Shown here: positions 1 to 8,757 of the stretch, piece by piece
Numbering within the stretch: position 1 is the stretch's first letter
Layout of the letters: each line of letters starts with the position of its first letter
NCBI GenBank assembly: GCA_000381605.1
Contig: KB906757.1
Span: 496,001 to 560,000, forward strand
DNA: 64,000 nt
Reading direction: 5' to 3'
From: Acidobacteriaceae bacterium KBS 89
GTDB taxonomy: Bacteria > Acidobacteriota > Terriglobia > Terriglobales > Acidobacteriaceae
Program-made: the position numbers and the translations under genes
The notes under the pieces: generated by a model
The model's input: only the letters and a program-made list of their open reading frames with translations
What the model was told of the DNA's origin: nothing
Database searches by the model: none

Positions 1-423
1 CCGATACGACTGCACATTCTCGACGGTTACCTTGCCAGACGAATGCAGAGTCGTTGTCACCACACCCGATGGCGTTTCAATCCTGTGCACTCCCAGCCCA
101 ATCCTGCCCATGTGCTCCAGTGTCCGAACCAGGCCAATCGTGCCGTGGCCGCACATCCCCAGGTAGCCAACGTTGTTGAAGTAGATCACCCCCGCTTCAC
201 ACGTTGGATCGAACGGCTCCAACAAAATTGCTCCCACCACGACATCCGAGCCCCGCGGCTCGTTCACAACACCGGAACGGAAATAGTCATACCGTTCGCG
301 AAAACACGCCAGCCTCTCCGTCAACGGCCCGCCACCGAGATCCGGGCCTCCACCAATCACGACCCGCGTCGGTTCACCCGCGGTGTGGGAATCGATAACC
401 TGAATTGAAGAAGAGGGAGGCAT
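1..423 (-). CDS. 4-hydroxyproline epimerase / proline racemase family, N-terminal 141 residues (cut by window edge)
   Basis: Partial gene running off the left edge. Translating the minus strand from the ATG at 423 gives an uninterrupted N-terminal half of the proline racemase superfamily. Early residues read IDSHTAGEPTRVV, and MCGHGTIG around residue 100 carries the first catalytic Cys. The family interconverts trans-4-hydroxy-L-proline and cis-4-hydroxy-D-proline, racemises proline, or (3-hydroxyproline dehydratase members) lacks the second Cys. The second Cys motif lies outside the window, so the exact activity cannot be fixed. No Shine-Dalgarno is visible and the start lies 9 bp from a perfect palindrome (432-445), so leaderless or tightly repressed expression is possible. 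Divergent from a GntR regulator. The hydroxyproline route also ends in 2-oxoglutarate semialdehyde, the substrate of the dehydrogenase at 9639-11210. Confidence 0.85.
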   Translation of the reverse strand, partial: MPPSSSIQVIDSHTAGEPTRVVIGGGPDLGGGPLTERLACFRERYDYFRSGVVNEPRGSDVVVGAILLEPFDPTCEAGVIYFNNVGYLGMCGHGTIGLVRTLEHMGRIGLGVHRIETPSGVVTTTLHSSGKVTVENVQSYR

Positions 424-431
424 GGTTGGAT

Positions 432-445
432 AATTGTATACAATT
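432..445. promoter_or_regulatory. Perfect 14-bp palindrome, probable GntR/FCD operator
   Basis: The sequence AATTGTATACAATT is its own reverse complement. Its TTGTATACAA core has the GT-N-AC spacing seen in many operators of FCD-subfamily GntR regulators. It lies in the 117-bp gap between the divergent epimerase and GntR genes, 9 bp from the epimerase start codon, where a bound repressor would block that promoter. Assignment to the adjacent regulator is inference from position. Confidence 0.6.
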
Positions 446-540
446 CGGCATTCTATAAGGTGCTGGCTCAAATATGGCCGCAGCAGAATGCTGATCGTAC
501 AATCCAATTGAGTCGCCGTCGCGAACTGGGAAATTCCTCA

Positions 541-1272
541 ATGCCTGCTGCTCGAACTAAAGATCACGCGAAGGTCCGCCCACGGAAACTCACCCACGGG
601 AGCAGCGTGCGCACGGCCTTCCACCAGCTTCGAGAGCTTATCGTGCACGGCAAACTCTCACCCGGGACCTGGATCGTCGAAGGAGACCTCGCCAAGCGGC
701 TTCATGTCAGCCGCACACCCATACGAGCCGCCCTCAACAAACTTCAACAGGAAGGCTACGTTCGCGAGCACAGGATGGCGAACAAGAGCCGTATGATCGT
801 CGCTCCCCTGACAAAAGAGGATGCGTCCGAACTCTACTCAATCATTGGCCGTCTCGAGGGCCTCGCCGGGCGGAGTACCGCCGCCCTGCCAAGACCCGAA
901 CGCATGAAGATCGTTCAGCAACTGAAGGCCCTGAACCACCAACTCGCCGAAATTAAGCGAGACCACAGCAGGCAAAGCAGCATCTTCGACATTGATCGTG
1001 ACTTCCATCGACTCGTCGTCTCCTGCTCCGGCCCACGTTTGAGCGCCTGGCATCGCGCAATCGAGCCACAAGCAGAACGCTACTGGCGGCTGTATGCCAG
1101 TTCGATCATCAGCGATCTTCAGCTATCCATCGCCGAACATAATGACATCATCCGGGCCCTGGCAGACGGCGATCCCGACCGCATCGAGCGGTGCCTGCAG
1201 GCAAACTGGGACAACGGCTGCCAGCGCCTGGCCCGCGTTATCGACGTCTTTGGGGAACGCGGAAGTTGGTAA
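541..1272 (+). CDS. GntR family transcriptional regulator, FCD subfamily
   Basis: A 243-residue DNA-binding regulator. The N-terminal winged helix-turn-helix (about residues 25-90) contains FHQLRELIVHGKLSPGTWI and then LAKRLHVSRTPIRAALNKL, the classic GntR recognition-helix region. The C-terminal helical FCD ligand domain includes FHRLVVSCSGP and a late AEHNDIIRAL motif whose His residues usually help bind a metal or ligand. The frame is open from 460, but I start at the ATG at 541 because the extra 27 residues look non-coding. FCD regulators usually sense small organic acids or amino-acid derivatives. Its divergent partner suggests a hydroxyproline-related effector, and a second possibility is control of the oxidoreductases downstream. 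Confidence 0.85.
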   Translation: MPAARTKDHAKVRPRKLTHGSSVRTAFHQLRELIVHGKLSPGTWIVEGDLAKRLHVSRTPIRAALNKLQQEGYVREHRMANKSRMIVAPLTKEDASELYSIIGRLEGLAGRSTAALPRPERMKIVQQLKALNHQLAEIKRDHSRQSSIFDIDRDFHRLVVSCSGPRLSAWHRAIEPQAERYWRLYASSIISDLQLSIAEHNDIIRALADGDPDRIERCLQANWDNGCQRLARVIDVFGERGSW

Positions 1273-1495
1273 TTACCCCGCTTTTGGAAGTACCTTTTAG
1301 GGATGAAGATGTGAAGAAAGTGGCCAAACCTGGAATTCATCAACTCCATTTGCCAAAGACGTGCCCTTTGACTAAATTGTTGGTCATGCGAAATGCGATA
1401 AAGTTCGACATCACAATAAATCCGCCCAGCATGAGATTCAACGTCAGGGGTTGACCACCCAATGCTATATCAAACCTGAAATCGGGAGTGAAAAG

Positions 1496-2698
1496 ATGCA
1501 AAATGATGGTCTCGACCGGCGTTCGTTTCTCAAAACCATGAGCTCCGCAGGAATGTTGGCTGCGCTTCCCGAAGCAGCATTCGGACTCACTCCCGGCGGT
1601 GGCCATATCATCCACGAGACCACCGAGCCAGGCCAGGAGGCCGACGCCAAGCCGAAGTACTCCACCAAATTCTCCGTCTGCGGCATGAGCCACGACCACA
1701 TTCATGGCATGATCGGCGCCGTACAGCGTGGCGGCGGCGTGCTGGTCGCGGCCTGGGGAGGAGAAGAGGACAAGCTGGCCACGTTCAAAAAACGCTACCC
1801 CGACGTCAAGATCGTGGCGACGCAGGACGAGATCATCAACGATCCCTCCACTCAACTTATCCTGAGCTCGCAGATCGCCAACGAGCGTGCCGCCATCGGC
1901 ATTCGCGCAATGAAACACGGCAAGGACTTCCTGAGCGACAAGCCAGGCATGACCACACTCGAGGATCTCGCCGCAGTCCGCAAGACCATCGCCGAGACAA
2001 AAAAAATCTACGCCATCATGTACAGCGAGAGACTGGAAGTGAAGGCCGCGGTCAAAGCAGGCGAACTCATCCAGGCTGGAGCAATCGGCAAAGTCATCCA
2101 GACGATCAACATCGCGCCACATCAGATCATTCAAGGGCACGGCGGTGACGCAGGCGGTTCAGGCGGCCGCCCGGACTGGTTCTGGAACCCCGTGCAGTTT
2201 GGTGGTATCCTCTGCGACATCGGCTCCCACCAGGTCGACCAGTTCCTCTACTACACCGGCTCGACCGAAGCCGAGGTAGCCGAATCGCAGATCGCCAACG
2301 TAAACCATCCGCAGCATCCCAAATTCCAGGACTTCGGCGACATGGTGCTGCGTGGCAATCGCGGCGTGGGCTACGTCCGCCTGGACTGGTTCACCCCCGA
2401 CGGCCTCGGCACATGGGGCGACGGGCGCCTCTTCATCCTCGGCACCCAGGGCTACATCGAGGTGCGCAAGTACACCAACGTTACCGTCGGCAAGCAGGGC
2501 AACAACCTCTTCATCGTGGATCAGAAGCAGGCCCGTTACATCGATTGCAACAATCTCCCGCTGCCGTTCGGGCCGCAGTTCGTCGCCGACATCGTGAACC
2601 GCACCCATATTGCGCAAGACCAGACCCAGTGCCTGCTTGCGGCTGAACTCGTTATCAAAGCACAGAAAAACGCAAAGGTTGTCACCTTCACCAGTTGA
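1496..2698 (+). CDS. Gfo/Idh/MocA family oxidoreductase with Tat signal
   Basis: A 400-residue NAD(P)-dependent dehydrogenase of the glucose-fructose oxidoreductase/inositol dehydrogenase superfamily. The N terminus has a twin-arginine motif (DRRSFLKTMSS, about residues 8-18) followed by a short hydrophobic, Ala-rich stretch, so export in folded form by Tat is predicted. The Rossmann half begins near KFSVCGMSHDH, with DKPG in the position of the family EKP motif. The C-terminal half has the alpha/beta dimerisation fold. The frame is open from a TTG at 1451, but the ATG at 1496 is preceded by GGGAGTG and puts the RR motif near the N terminus. Its stop overlaps by 4 bp the open frame of the next oxidoreductase, so the two probably form an operon. 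The substrate is not determinable; a periplasmic aldose or inositol-like sugar is likely. Confidence 0.8.
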   Translation: MQNDGLDRRSFLKTMSSAGMLAALPEAAFGLTPGGGHIIHETTEPGQEADAKPKYSTKFSVCGMSHDHIHGMIGAVQRGGGVLVAAWGGEEDKLATFKKRYPDVKIVATQDEIINDPSTQLILSSQIANERAAIGIRAMKHGKDFLSDKPGMTTLEDLAAVRKTIAETKKIYAIMYSERLEVKAAVKAGELIQAGAIGKVIQTINIAPHQIIQGHGGDAGGSGGRPDWFWNPVQFGGILCDIGSHQVDQFLYYTGSTEAEVAESQIANVNHPQHPKFQDFGDMVLRGNRGVGYVRLDWFTPDGLGTWGDGRLFILGTQGYIEVRKYTNVTVGKQGNNLFIVDQKQARYIDCNNLPLPFGPQFVADIVNRTHIAQDQTQCLLAAELVIKAQKNAKVVTFTS

Positions 2699-2724
2699 TT
2701 AGCACAGAAGGAAGGGGCCCCCGC

Positions 2725-4110
2725 ATGACGAAAAAGATCACGTCGACAATATCGTCCCGCAGAACTTTCCTAAAGACCTCTCTGGGAGTTGCAGCCGCAG
2801 CCGGCTTTCCCACTATCGTCCCATCAACTGTCTTTGGAGAGCTCTCTCCCAGCAATCGAATCAACGTGGGTGCCATAGGCGTCGGCCGCATCTCCCGCGG
2901 CCACGACCTTCCCGGCATCTGGAAGTACGATCAGGCTCGCATCATGGCCGTCTGCGATCTCGACGACAACCGCGTCGAACTCGGCAAGACCCTCATCAAT
3001 GGCTACTACTCCAAAAAAACAGGCAAGCCATACGACGGCGTCACGGGCTACCACCACTATCGCGAACTCCTCGCCAACAAGGACATCGACGCAGTCGTCA
3101 TCAGCACGCCCGATCATCAACACGCAATTCTCGCAGTTGACGCAGTCCGCGCGAAAAAAGACGTCTACCTCCAAAAGCCCGCATCGCTAACCATCTCCGA
3201 AGGTCGTCACATGAGCGACCAGGTCACCGCCTCCGCGCGGATCCTGCAGATCGGTTCCCAGCAAAGATCGTGGAAGCAGTTCTACCGCGCCTGCGAACTC
3301 GTGCGTAACGGTCGCATCGGCGAAATCAAACACGTCGAGATTGGTCTTCCCGGAGACCCGGCAGGTGGAGACGCCACCAAAATGCCCGTCCCTGCAGGCT
3401 TTCAGTACGACGCCTGGCTCGGGTCCACACCAGAAATTTATTACACCGTGGATCGCGTCATGCCGACCAAAGACTTCAGCCGCCCCGGCTGGCTCCGCAT
3501 GGAACAGTTCGGCGCCGGCATGATCACCGGGTGGGGCGCACACCACGTCGACACCGCACACTGGGGCATAAACACTGAACTCACAGGCCCCGTCGAAATC
3601 TGGGGCACCGCAGAATTCCCGACCTCAGGCCTCTGGAACGTCCACGGAAAATTCCTCACTCACGCCATCTACGCCAACGGCATCACCATGGACATCAGCG
3701 GCGACTTCCCCAACGGCATCAAGTGGTACGGCACCAAAGGCTGGATCTTCGTCACACGCGATGAGATGACAACCCCCACCGCCGCCGCCGGCCAGACCAC
3801 GAAGATCGAACCTCTCATGGCCAGCGATCCGAAGATTCTCGATTCAGTCATCGGCCCCAACGAGGTTCATCTCTATCAAAGCGACGACCAGCACGGCAAC
3901 TGGCTCGAATGCATCAAGACCCGCAAAGCCCCCACCGCACCCGCCGAGATCGGCCATCGCGCCTGCTCCACATGCCTCCTCCACCACATCGCGATGAAGA
4001 CCAAGCGGCATCTCCACTGGGATCCCGCAAAGGAACGCTTCATCAACGACGACGCAGCCAACGCCATGCTGTCACGTCCGCAGCGCGCGCCCTACGTCAT
4101 GGTCGCCTGA
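2725..4110 (+). CDS. Gfo/Idh/MocA family oxidoreductase with Tat signal (second copy)
   Basis: A 461-residue member of the same superfamily, paralogous to but divergent from the preceding gene. Tat signal: SSRRTFLKTSLGVAAAAG near residues 12-30. The nucleotide-binding region starts at INVGAIGVGRISRGHD; QKPAS replaces the usual EKP. The motif WGAHHVDTAHWG is typical of the large bacterial branch with a long C-terminal domain. The ATG at 2725 is chosen because AAGGAAGG precedes it; the frame is open from 2695. It lies 26 bp downstream of the first oxidoreductase and ends convergent with the SMP-30 lactonase. Known exported relatives (Zymomonas glucose-fructose oxidoreductase) oxidise aldoses to lactones with tightly bound cofactor; that role here is inferred. 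Confidence 0.8.
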   Translation: MTKKITSTISSRRTFLKTSLGVAAAAGFPTIVPSTVFGELSPSNRINVGAIGVGRISRGHDLPGIWKYDQARIMAVCDLDDNRVELGKTLINGYYSKKTGKPYDGVTGYHHYRELLANKDIDAVVISTPDHQHAILAVDAVRAKKDVYLQKPASLTISEGRHMSDQVTASARILQIGSQQRSWKQFYRACELVRNGRIGEIKHVEIGLPGDPAGGDATKMPVPAGFQYDAWLGSTPEIYYTVDRVMPTKDFSRPGWLRMEQFGAGMITGWGAHHVDTAHWGINTELTGPVEIWGTAEFPTSGLWNVHGKFLTHAIYANGITMDISGDFPNGIKWYGTKGWIFVTRDEMTTPTAAAGQTTKIEPLMASDPKILDSVIGPNEVHLYQSDDQHGNWLECIKTRKAPTAPAEIGHRACSTCLLHHIAMKTKRHLHWDPAKERFINDDAANAMLSRPQRAPYVMVA

Positions 4111-4125
4111 TCGCAATAATGGGAT

Positions 4126-5229
4126 CTAAACTCCCGGCACCTTCAGCGTGACGCGATAGACACTGCTGCTTGCAGTGATGTAAAGCGTCTTGCGATCCAC
4201 CCCGCCCCAGGCCACATTGGAAGCATTCTCCGGCATAAGAATCGTTCCCAGCGGCTTACCCTCCGGCGTAAAGATCCATATCCCTCCCGGCCCCGAGCTG
4301 TACACATTCCCTTTCCGATCGACCTTCATCCCGTCCGGCGCACCTGGCCTCTTATCCTCGGTCGCATCATAGAAAACCTTCGCATCCGTCAGCGTGCCGT
4401 CGTCCTTCACGCGATACCGCATCCACAGCTTCTTCGGCTGCGAGTTGTCGACATAGAGATACTTCTCATCCGGAGAAAAGGCAATGCCATTTGGTCGCGG
4501 CAGATCTTTAGCGAGCAACTGCAACTGATCGCGTGCAGGCGCAGCTCCAGGCTTCTGGTCAAACGCCTTCGGAACCCGATACACACCACTGAACTGCAGC
4601 TCCTTGATCGGATCACTATCGCTCTGCGTAGGCAGCCCATACGGGGGATCGGTAAAGTAAAGCGACCCATCCGACTTGTAAACCAGGTCATTGGGGCTAT
4701 TGAGCTTCTTCCCCTCGTACGAATCAGCCAATACCGTAACCTGTGCCTTTGGATCAATCGACTCCAGCCGCCACACATCGCGCTGCGCATGTCCTGCCAC
4801 GGTAAGCCGCCCGCTTCGATCGAGCGTCATGCCATTCGAACCGGGCTCTTTTCCGCCATAGGGTGCAGTCCCTTTGTATCCGCTCGGCTGCATGAAGATG
4901 CTCACCGTTCCGTCCGGCATCCACTTGCGAATACTGTTGCTCGTAATGTCCGCAAACAAGAGATACCCGGCAGGCACCCAGACCGGCCCCTCGACCCAGG
5001 TAAATCCCGTAGCCACTCGCTCGATCGTCGCGTCCGCAGGAATGATCGCGTCAATCGCCGCATTCAACCGGTCGACCTTCAATGGCGCCGTGTTCTCGCT
5101 CACATAAGCCTTAGCCATCGCAACTCCCTCGCCAGCAGGTAATCTTCGTGCACTCGCGTCCACAACGGAAAGACTCTGAATTAGTACCACCACCAGCACC
5201 ACAGACTGCAAAGCTCTTATGGAAGACAC
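4126..5229 (-). CDS. Exported SMP-30/gluconolactonase family lactonase
   Basis: A 367-residue six-bladed propeller hydrolase. A Sec-type signal peptide is visible: a short polar start, a Val/Leu-rich core (about residues 9-23) and an ASA cleavage-like site near residue 27. Family metal-site elements are present: E80 in TWVEGPVW, the Asn of SPNDLVYKSDGS, the RPNGIAFSPDEKYLYV repeat, and Asp in PDGMKVDRKGN. The family hydrolyses sugar lactones (glucono-, xylono-, arabinono-lactone) to aldonates. The exported location fits a lactone made outside the cytoplasm, e.g. by the neighbouring Tat oxidoreductases. It is divergent from the MFS gene and convergent with the oxidoreductase gene. Exact lactone specificity is unknown. 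Confidence 0.82.
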   Translation of the reverse strand: MSSIRALQSVVLVVVLIQSLSVVDASARRLPAGEGVAMAKAYVSENTAPLKVDRLNAAIDAIIPADATIERVATGFTWVEGPVWVPAGYLLFADITSNSIRKWMPDGTVSIFMQPSGYKGTAPYGGKEPGSNGMTLDRSGRLTVAGHAQRDVWRLESIDPKAQVTVLADSYEGKKLNSPNDLVYKSDGSLYFTDPPYGLPTQSDSDPIKELQFSGVYRVPKAFDQKPGAAPARDQLQLLAKDLPRPNGIAFSPDEKYLYVDNSQPKKLWMRYRVKDDGTLTDAKVFYDATEDKRPGAPDGMKVDRKGNVYSSGPGGIWIFTPEGKPLGTILMPENASNVAWGGVDRKTLYITASSSVYRVTLKVPGV

Positions 5230-5383
5230 AAGTCACTCTCCTGGACGTTTTATTCGGAAGTCAAATAATATGGCAGCAACACAATCCGCGATATACCCTC
5301 TATCGCAACCGATTCACAAACTCTTACGCCGCCTGCCATCATCGCCCCAACTTCGCTCTCTCGGCAACTATGATCATCAAACC

Positions 5384-6718
5384 ATGAAAACCGTCATCCG
5401 GAATCCGGCCGGCGATTCGCTTGATCAAACAGCCCGGACACAATCCGAGATGCGTAAGCGCTGGCTCTACATCCTGCCCGCGGTCTTCATCACCTACAGC
5501 CTCGCCTACCTCGACCGCACCAACTACGGCTTCGGCGCCGCCGCCGGGCTCGCCCAGACCCTGCACATCAGCAACTCCCGCTCCGCGCTCCTCGGCGCTC
5601 TCTTCTTCTTCGGATACTTCCTCTTTCAAATTCCCGGCGCAGCCTACGCAAGACGCAAAAGTGCCCGCCGCCTGATCTTCTACGCCTTGCTCAGCTGGGG
5701 CGTCCTAGCCTCGCTCACCGGCGTCATCCGCAACTTCTGGCTCCTCGCACTCGACCGGCTCCTCCTCGGCGCGGCCGAGAGCTTCATCCTCCCAGCGATG
5801 TTGATCCTGCTCACCAACTGGTTCACCCGCGCCGAGCGCTCGCGCACCAACACCATCCTCCTCCTCGGCAACCCGGTCACCCTCATATGGATGTCTGCCG
5901 CAACCGGCTATCTCATCCACGCCCTAGGCTGGCAGATGACATTCATCGTCGAGGGCCTGCCCGCAGTCCTCTGGGGATTCGTCTGGCTCGTCGTCATTCG
6001 TGACAAACCAGAAGACGCCGCATGGATGAGCAAAGAAACCCGCACTCAGCTAAGCGAACAGCTCGAGCGCGAGCAGTGGCTCCTCCCGCAGGTAGCGAAC
6101 ATCAAGTCCGCACTCCGGCATCCGGGCGTCATCTTGCTCTGCGTCCAGTACTTCTTCTGGAGCATCGGCAACTACGGCTTCGTACTCTGGCTGCCCTCCG
6201 TAATACAGAAGGGTGCCGCGCGAGGCATCGCTATCACTGGCCTGCTAAGCGCCGTGCCGTACGTCGTGGCGATTGTCTTCATGATGCTGGCCTCGCACTA
6301 CTCCGACCGCAGCTTCCGCCGCAAACGCTTCATCTGGCCCTTTCTGATGATGGCTGGGCTCTGCTTCCTCGGTTCCTATTTCACGGCAGCCCACAGCTTC
6401 TGGTGGGCTTACGGATTCCTGGTCTTCGCAGGCAGCTGCGTCTATGCGCCCTTCGGCCCCTTCTTCGCCATCATGCCTGAGATGCTCTCAAAAAATGTAG
6501 CCGGCGAGGTCACCGCCGTCATCAATAGCTGCGGAGCCCTCGGCGGCTTTGTCGGCACATGGTTCGTTGGCCTGCTCGCAGCGCACACCGGCAACTCACG
6601 CGCAGGCTTCCTCTTCATGTCCATCTCACTCATCATCGCCGGCGTCATCATCCTCTGTCTGCGCGGACCAACCAACGACACGCTCACCACACTTCCCATC
6701 GACGTCGAAGCAATCTAG
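5384..6718 (+). CDS. MFS transporter, anion:cation symporter type (sugar-acid uptake)
   Basis: A 444-residue integral membrane protein with about 12 predicted helices and the N-terminal pattern of the ACS branch of the major facilitator superfamily: SLAYLDRTNYGFGAA at the end of helix 1, then FFFGYFLFQIPG and a DRLLLGAAESFILP stretch. Members carry glucarate, galactonate, tartrate and other organic acids. The frame is open from 5219, but the ATG at 5384 fits the short cytoplasmic N terminus of the family; no strong ribosome site is visible. It sits 23 bp before the aldonate dehydratase and is probably co-transcribed with it, which suggests aldonate import. The specific substrate is inferred from context. 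Confidence 0.85.
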   Translation: MKTVIRNPAGDSLDQTARTQSEMRKRWLYILPAVFITYSLAYLDRTNYGFGAAAGLAQTLHISNSRSALLGALFFFGYFLFQIPGAAYARRKSARRLIFYALLSWGVLASLTGVIRNFWLLALDRLLLGAAESFILPAMLILLTNWFTRAERSRTNTILLLGNPVTLIWMSAATGYLIHALGWQMTFIVEGLPAVLWGFVWLVVIRDKPEDAAWMSKETRTQLSEQLEREQWLLPQVANIKSALRHPGVILLCVQYFFWSIGNYGFVLWLPSVIQKGAARGIAITGLLSAVPYVVAIVFMMLASHYSDRSFRRKRFIWPFLMMAGLCFLGSYFTAAHSFWWAYGFLVFAGSCVYAPFGPFFAIMPEMLSKNVAGEVTAVINSCGALGGFVGTWFVGLLAAHTGNSRAGFLFMSISLIIAGVIILCLRGPTNDTLTTLPIDVEAI

Positions 6719-6741
6719 CCTCTAACGCAGGAGCACCCGTC

Positions 6742-6744
6742 ATT
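6742..6744 (+). promoter_or_regulatory. Putative ATT initiation codon with GGAG ribosome site
   Basis: The ribosome-binding-like GGAG at 6730-6733 and the ATT are spaced 8 nt apart, a normal distance. The upstream MFS stop lies 23 nt away. No standard start codon is available in frame before the conserved region. Translational coupling to the MFS gene or a sequencing error removing a start are the alternatives. Confidence 0.45.
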
Positions 6745-8745
6745 CAGGAAATATCCCTCACGTCCGTTCTAGAGACCGCCGACTTCGCCCTAAGCGCTGT
6801 CGCCACCCACGCCCCCGGTCCGTCCGGCGTGCTTCCTATCACCGCCGAGATGCTCCTCACCCAACCCTCCGGCAATCTCTTTGGCCTCAGCATGAACGTC
6901 GGCATGGGCTGGGATCCCGCCCACGTTCTAGGCCCAGAAGTCCTCATCCTCAGCACACACGGCGGCCTTCGCGCAGAAGACGGCACTCCCATCGCTCTCG
7001 GCTTCCACACAGGCCACTGGGAGGTGGGCGCACTCGTAGCCGAAGCCGCACGCGAACTCAAAACTCTCCGCGCCGTCCCATTCGCCGGGGCCTGCACTGA
7101 TCCCTGCGATGGCCGTACCCAAGGCACCACCGGCATGCTCGATTCCCTGCCCTACCGCAACGACGCTGCCATCGTCCTTCGCCGTCTCATGCGCTCGCTC
7201 CCCACCCGCACCGGTGTCATCGGCGTCGCCACCTGCGACAAGGGTCTGCCTGCAATGATGATGGCCCTCGCCTCCTCAGGCCCTTTGCCCAGCGTTCTCA
7301 TCCCAGGTGGCGTCACGCTGCTTCCGGAAAACGGCGAAGACGCCGGAAAAGTCCAGACGATAGGCGCACGCTACGCCCAGCATCAGATCACCCTCGAATA
7401 CGCCGCCGAAATCGGCTGCCGCGCCTGCGCCACACCCGGCGGAGGCTGTCAGTTCCTCGGCACCGCCGCCACCTCGCAGGTCGTCGCCGAAGCCCTCGGC
7501 CTCGCTCTCCCCCACTCCGCGCTCGGCCCCTCCGGCCAACCCATCTGGCTCGACGCCGCCCGCCGCTCCGCCCGAGCCATCCTCCGCATGAAGCAACTCA
7601 ACCTCGGCACTCACGACATCCTCACCGACGCCGCCATCAACAACGCCATGGTCGTCCACGCAGCCTTCGGAGGCTCAACTAATCTCCTGCTCCACGTCCC
7701 TGCGATCGCCCACGCCGCAAAACTCCATCGCCCCACCTCAAAAGACTGGGCCCGCATCAACAGCCAGGTCCCTCGCATCGTCGACGCGCTTCCCAACGGC
7801 CCCGGAAACTACGCAACCGTGCAAGTCTTCCTCGCCGGCGGAGCACCCGAAGTCATGCTCCACTTACGCCGCGCCGGCCTCCTCGACACCACCGCCAAAA
7901 CCGTCACAGGCGAAACCCTCAACACCACCCTCGACTGGTGGCAGGACAGCCCACGCCGACACACCCTCCGCAAAAATCTCCTGGATCAGGACGGCATCGA
8001 TCCCGACGACGTCATCATGTCCCCTGACCGCGCCCGCTCTCGCAGCCTCACCTCCACCGTCTGCTTCCCCGTGGGCAACCTCGCCCCCGAAGGCTCCGTC
8101 ATCAAGAGCACTTCCATCGACCCGACCCTCATCGTCGACGAAAAATACCATCACCTGGGCCCCGCCAAGGTCTTCACCACCGAAGCAGCCGCAATCCACG
8201 CCATCAAGACCAGTCAGATCGTCGAAAACGACGTCATGGTGCTCGTCTGCTGCGGCCCCGCCGGCGCAGGCATGCAGGAGATCTACCAGATCACCTCCGC
8301 CCTCAAGGCCCTTCCCTTTGGCAAGCACGTCGCCGTTCTCACCGACGCGCGTTTTAGCGGCGTCTCCACCGGAGCCTGCATCGGCCACATCGCACCCGAG
8401 GCCCTCGCCGGCGGCGCCATAGGCAAACTCAAAGACGGCGACCAAATCGAGATCACCATCGACCGAAGAAATCTCACCGGCACGGTCGACTTCGTCGGAA
8501 CCTCGAACGGCACAATGAGCCCTGAAATCGCCGCCCAGTTTCTTGCCGAGAGAGGGCCACGTCCGGACCTCGCGCCGCATCCCGAACTCCCCGACGACAC
8601 CCGTCTCTGGGCTGCACTCGTACATGCCAGCGGCGGCATCTGGGGCGGCTGCGTCTACGACGTTGACGCCATCACCATCCTCCTCGACAAAGGCAGCGAA
8701 GCACGCGCCGAATCCACGACCCACGCCATCACATCAACTCATTAG
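6742..8745 (+). CDS. YjhG/YagF family aldonate dehydratase (IlvD/Edd superfamily), likely ATT start
   Basis: About 667 residues, matching the YagF/YjhG D-xylonate dehydratases (about 655) almost end to end by recognisable blocks: GNLFGLSMNVGMGWD, GFHTGHWEVG, SDP-like TDPCDGRTQG, ATCDKGLPA, GCRACATPGGGCQFLGTA and DARFSGVSTGACIGH. The cysteines in DPCDG, CDKG and GGGCQ are the expected iron-sulfur ligands. The enzyme dehydrates a pentonate to 2-keto-3-deoxy-pentonate. No ATG, GTG or TTG occurs in frame between the end of the MFS gene and the conserved core; the first ATG (6850) would delete conserved sequence. GGAG at 6730-6733 sits 8 bp before an in-frame ATT at 6742, which I take as the start. 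Stop is 12 bp before the next gene. Confidence 0.85.
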   Translation: MQEISLTSVLETADFALSAVATHAPGPSGVLPITAEMLLTQPSGNLFGLSMNVGMGWDPAHVLGPEVLILSTHGGLRAEDGTPIALGFHTGHWEVGALVAEAARELKTLRAVPFAGACTDPCDGRTQGTTGMLDSLPYRNDAAIVLRRLMRSLPTRTGVIGVATCDKGLPAMMMALASSGPLPSVLIPGGVTLLPENGEDAGKVQTIGARYAQHQITLEYAAEIGCRACATPGGGCQFLGTAATSQVVAEALGLALPHSALGPSGQPIWLDAARRSARAILRMKQLNLGTHDILTDAAINNAMVVHAAFGGSTNLLLHVPAIAHAAKLHRPTSKDWARINSQVPRIVDALPNGPGNYATVQVFLAGGAPEVMLHLRRAGLLDTTAKTVTGETLNTTLDWWQDSPRRHTLRKNLLDQDGIDPDDVIMSPDRARSRSLTSTVCFPVGNLAPEGSVIKSTSIDPTLIVDEKYHHLGPAKVFTTEAAAIHAIKTSQIVENDVMVLVCCGPAGAGMQEIYQITSALKALPFGKHVAVLTDARFSGVSTGACIGHIAPEALAGGAIGKLKDGDQIEITIDRRNLTGTVDFVGTSNGTMSPEIAAQFLAERGPRPDLAPHPELPDDTRLWAALVHASGGIWGGCVYDVDAITILLDKGSEARAESTTHAITSTH

Positions 8746-8757
8746 GAAGGGCAAGCC

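Noticed and set aside
838..1071. Long minus-strand frames over most genes (e.g. inside the GntR, SDR and GH67 genes)
   Set aside because: These are mirror frames caused by high GC in the third codon position, with no independent protein features.
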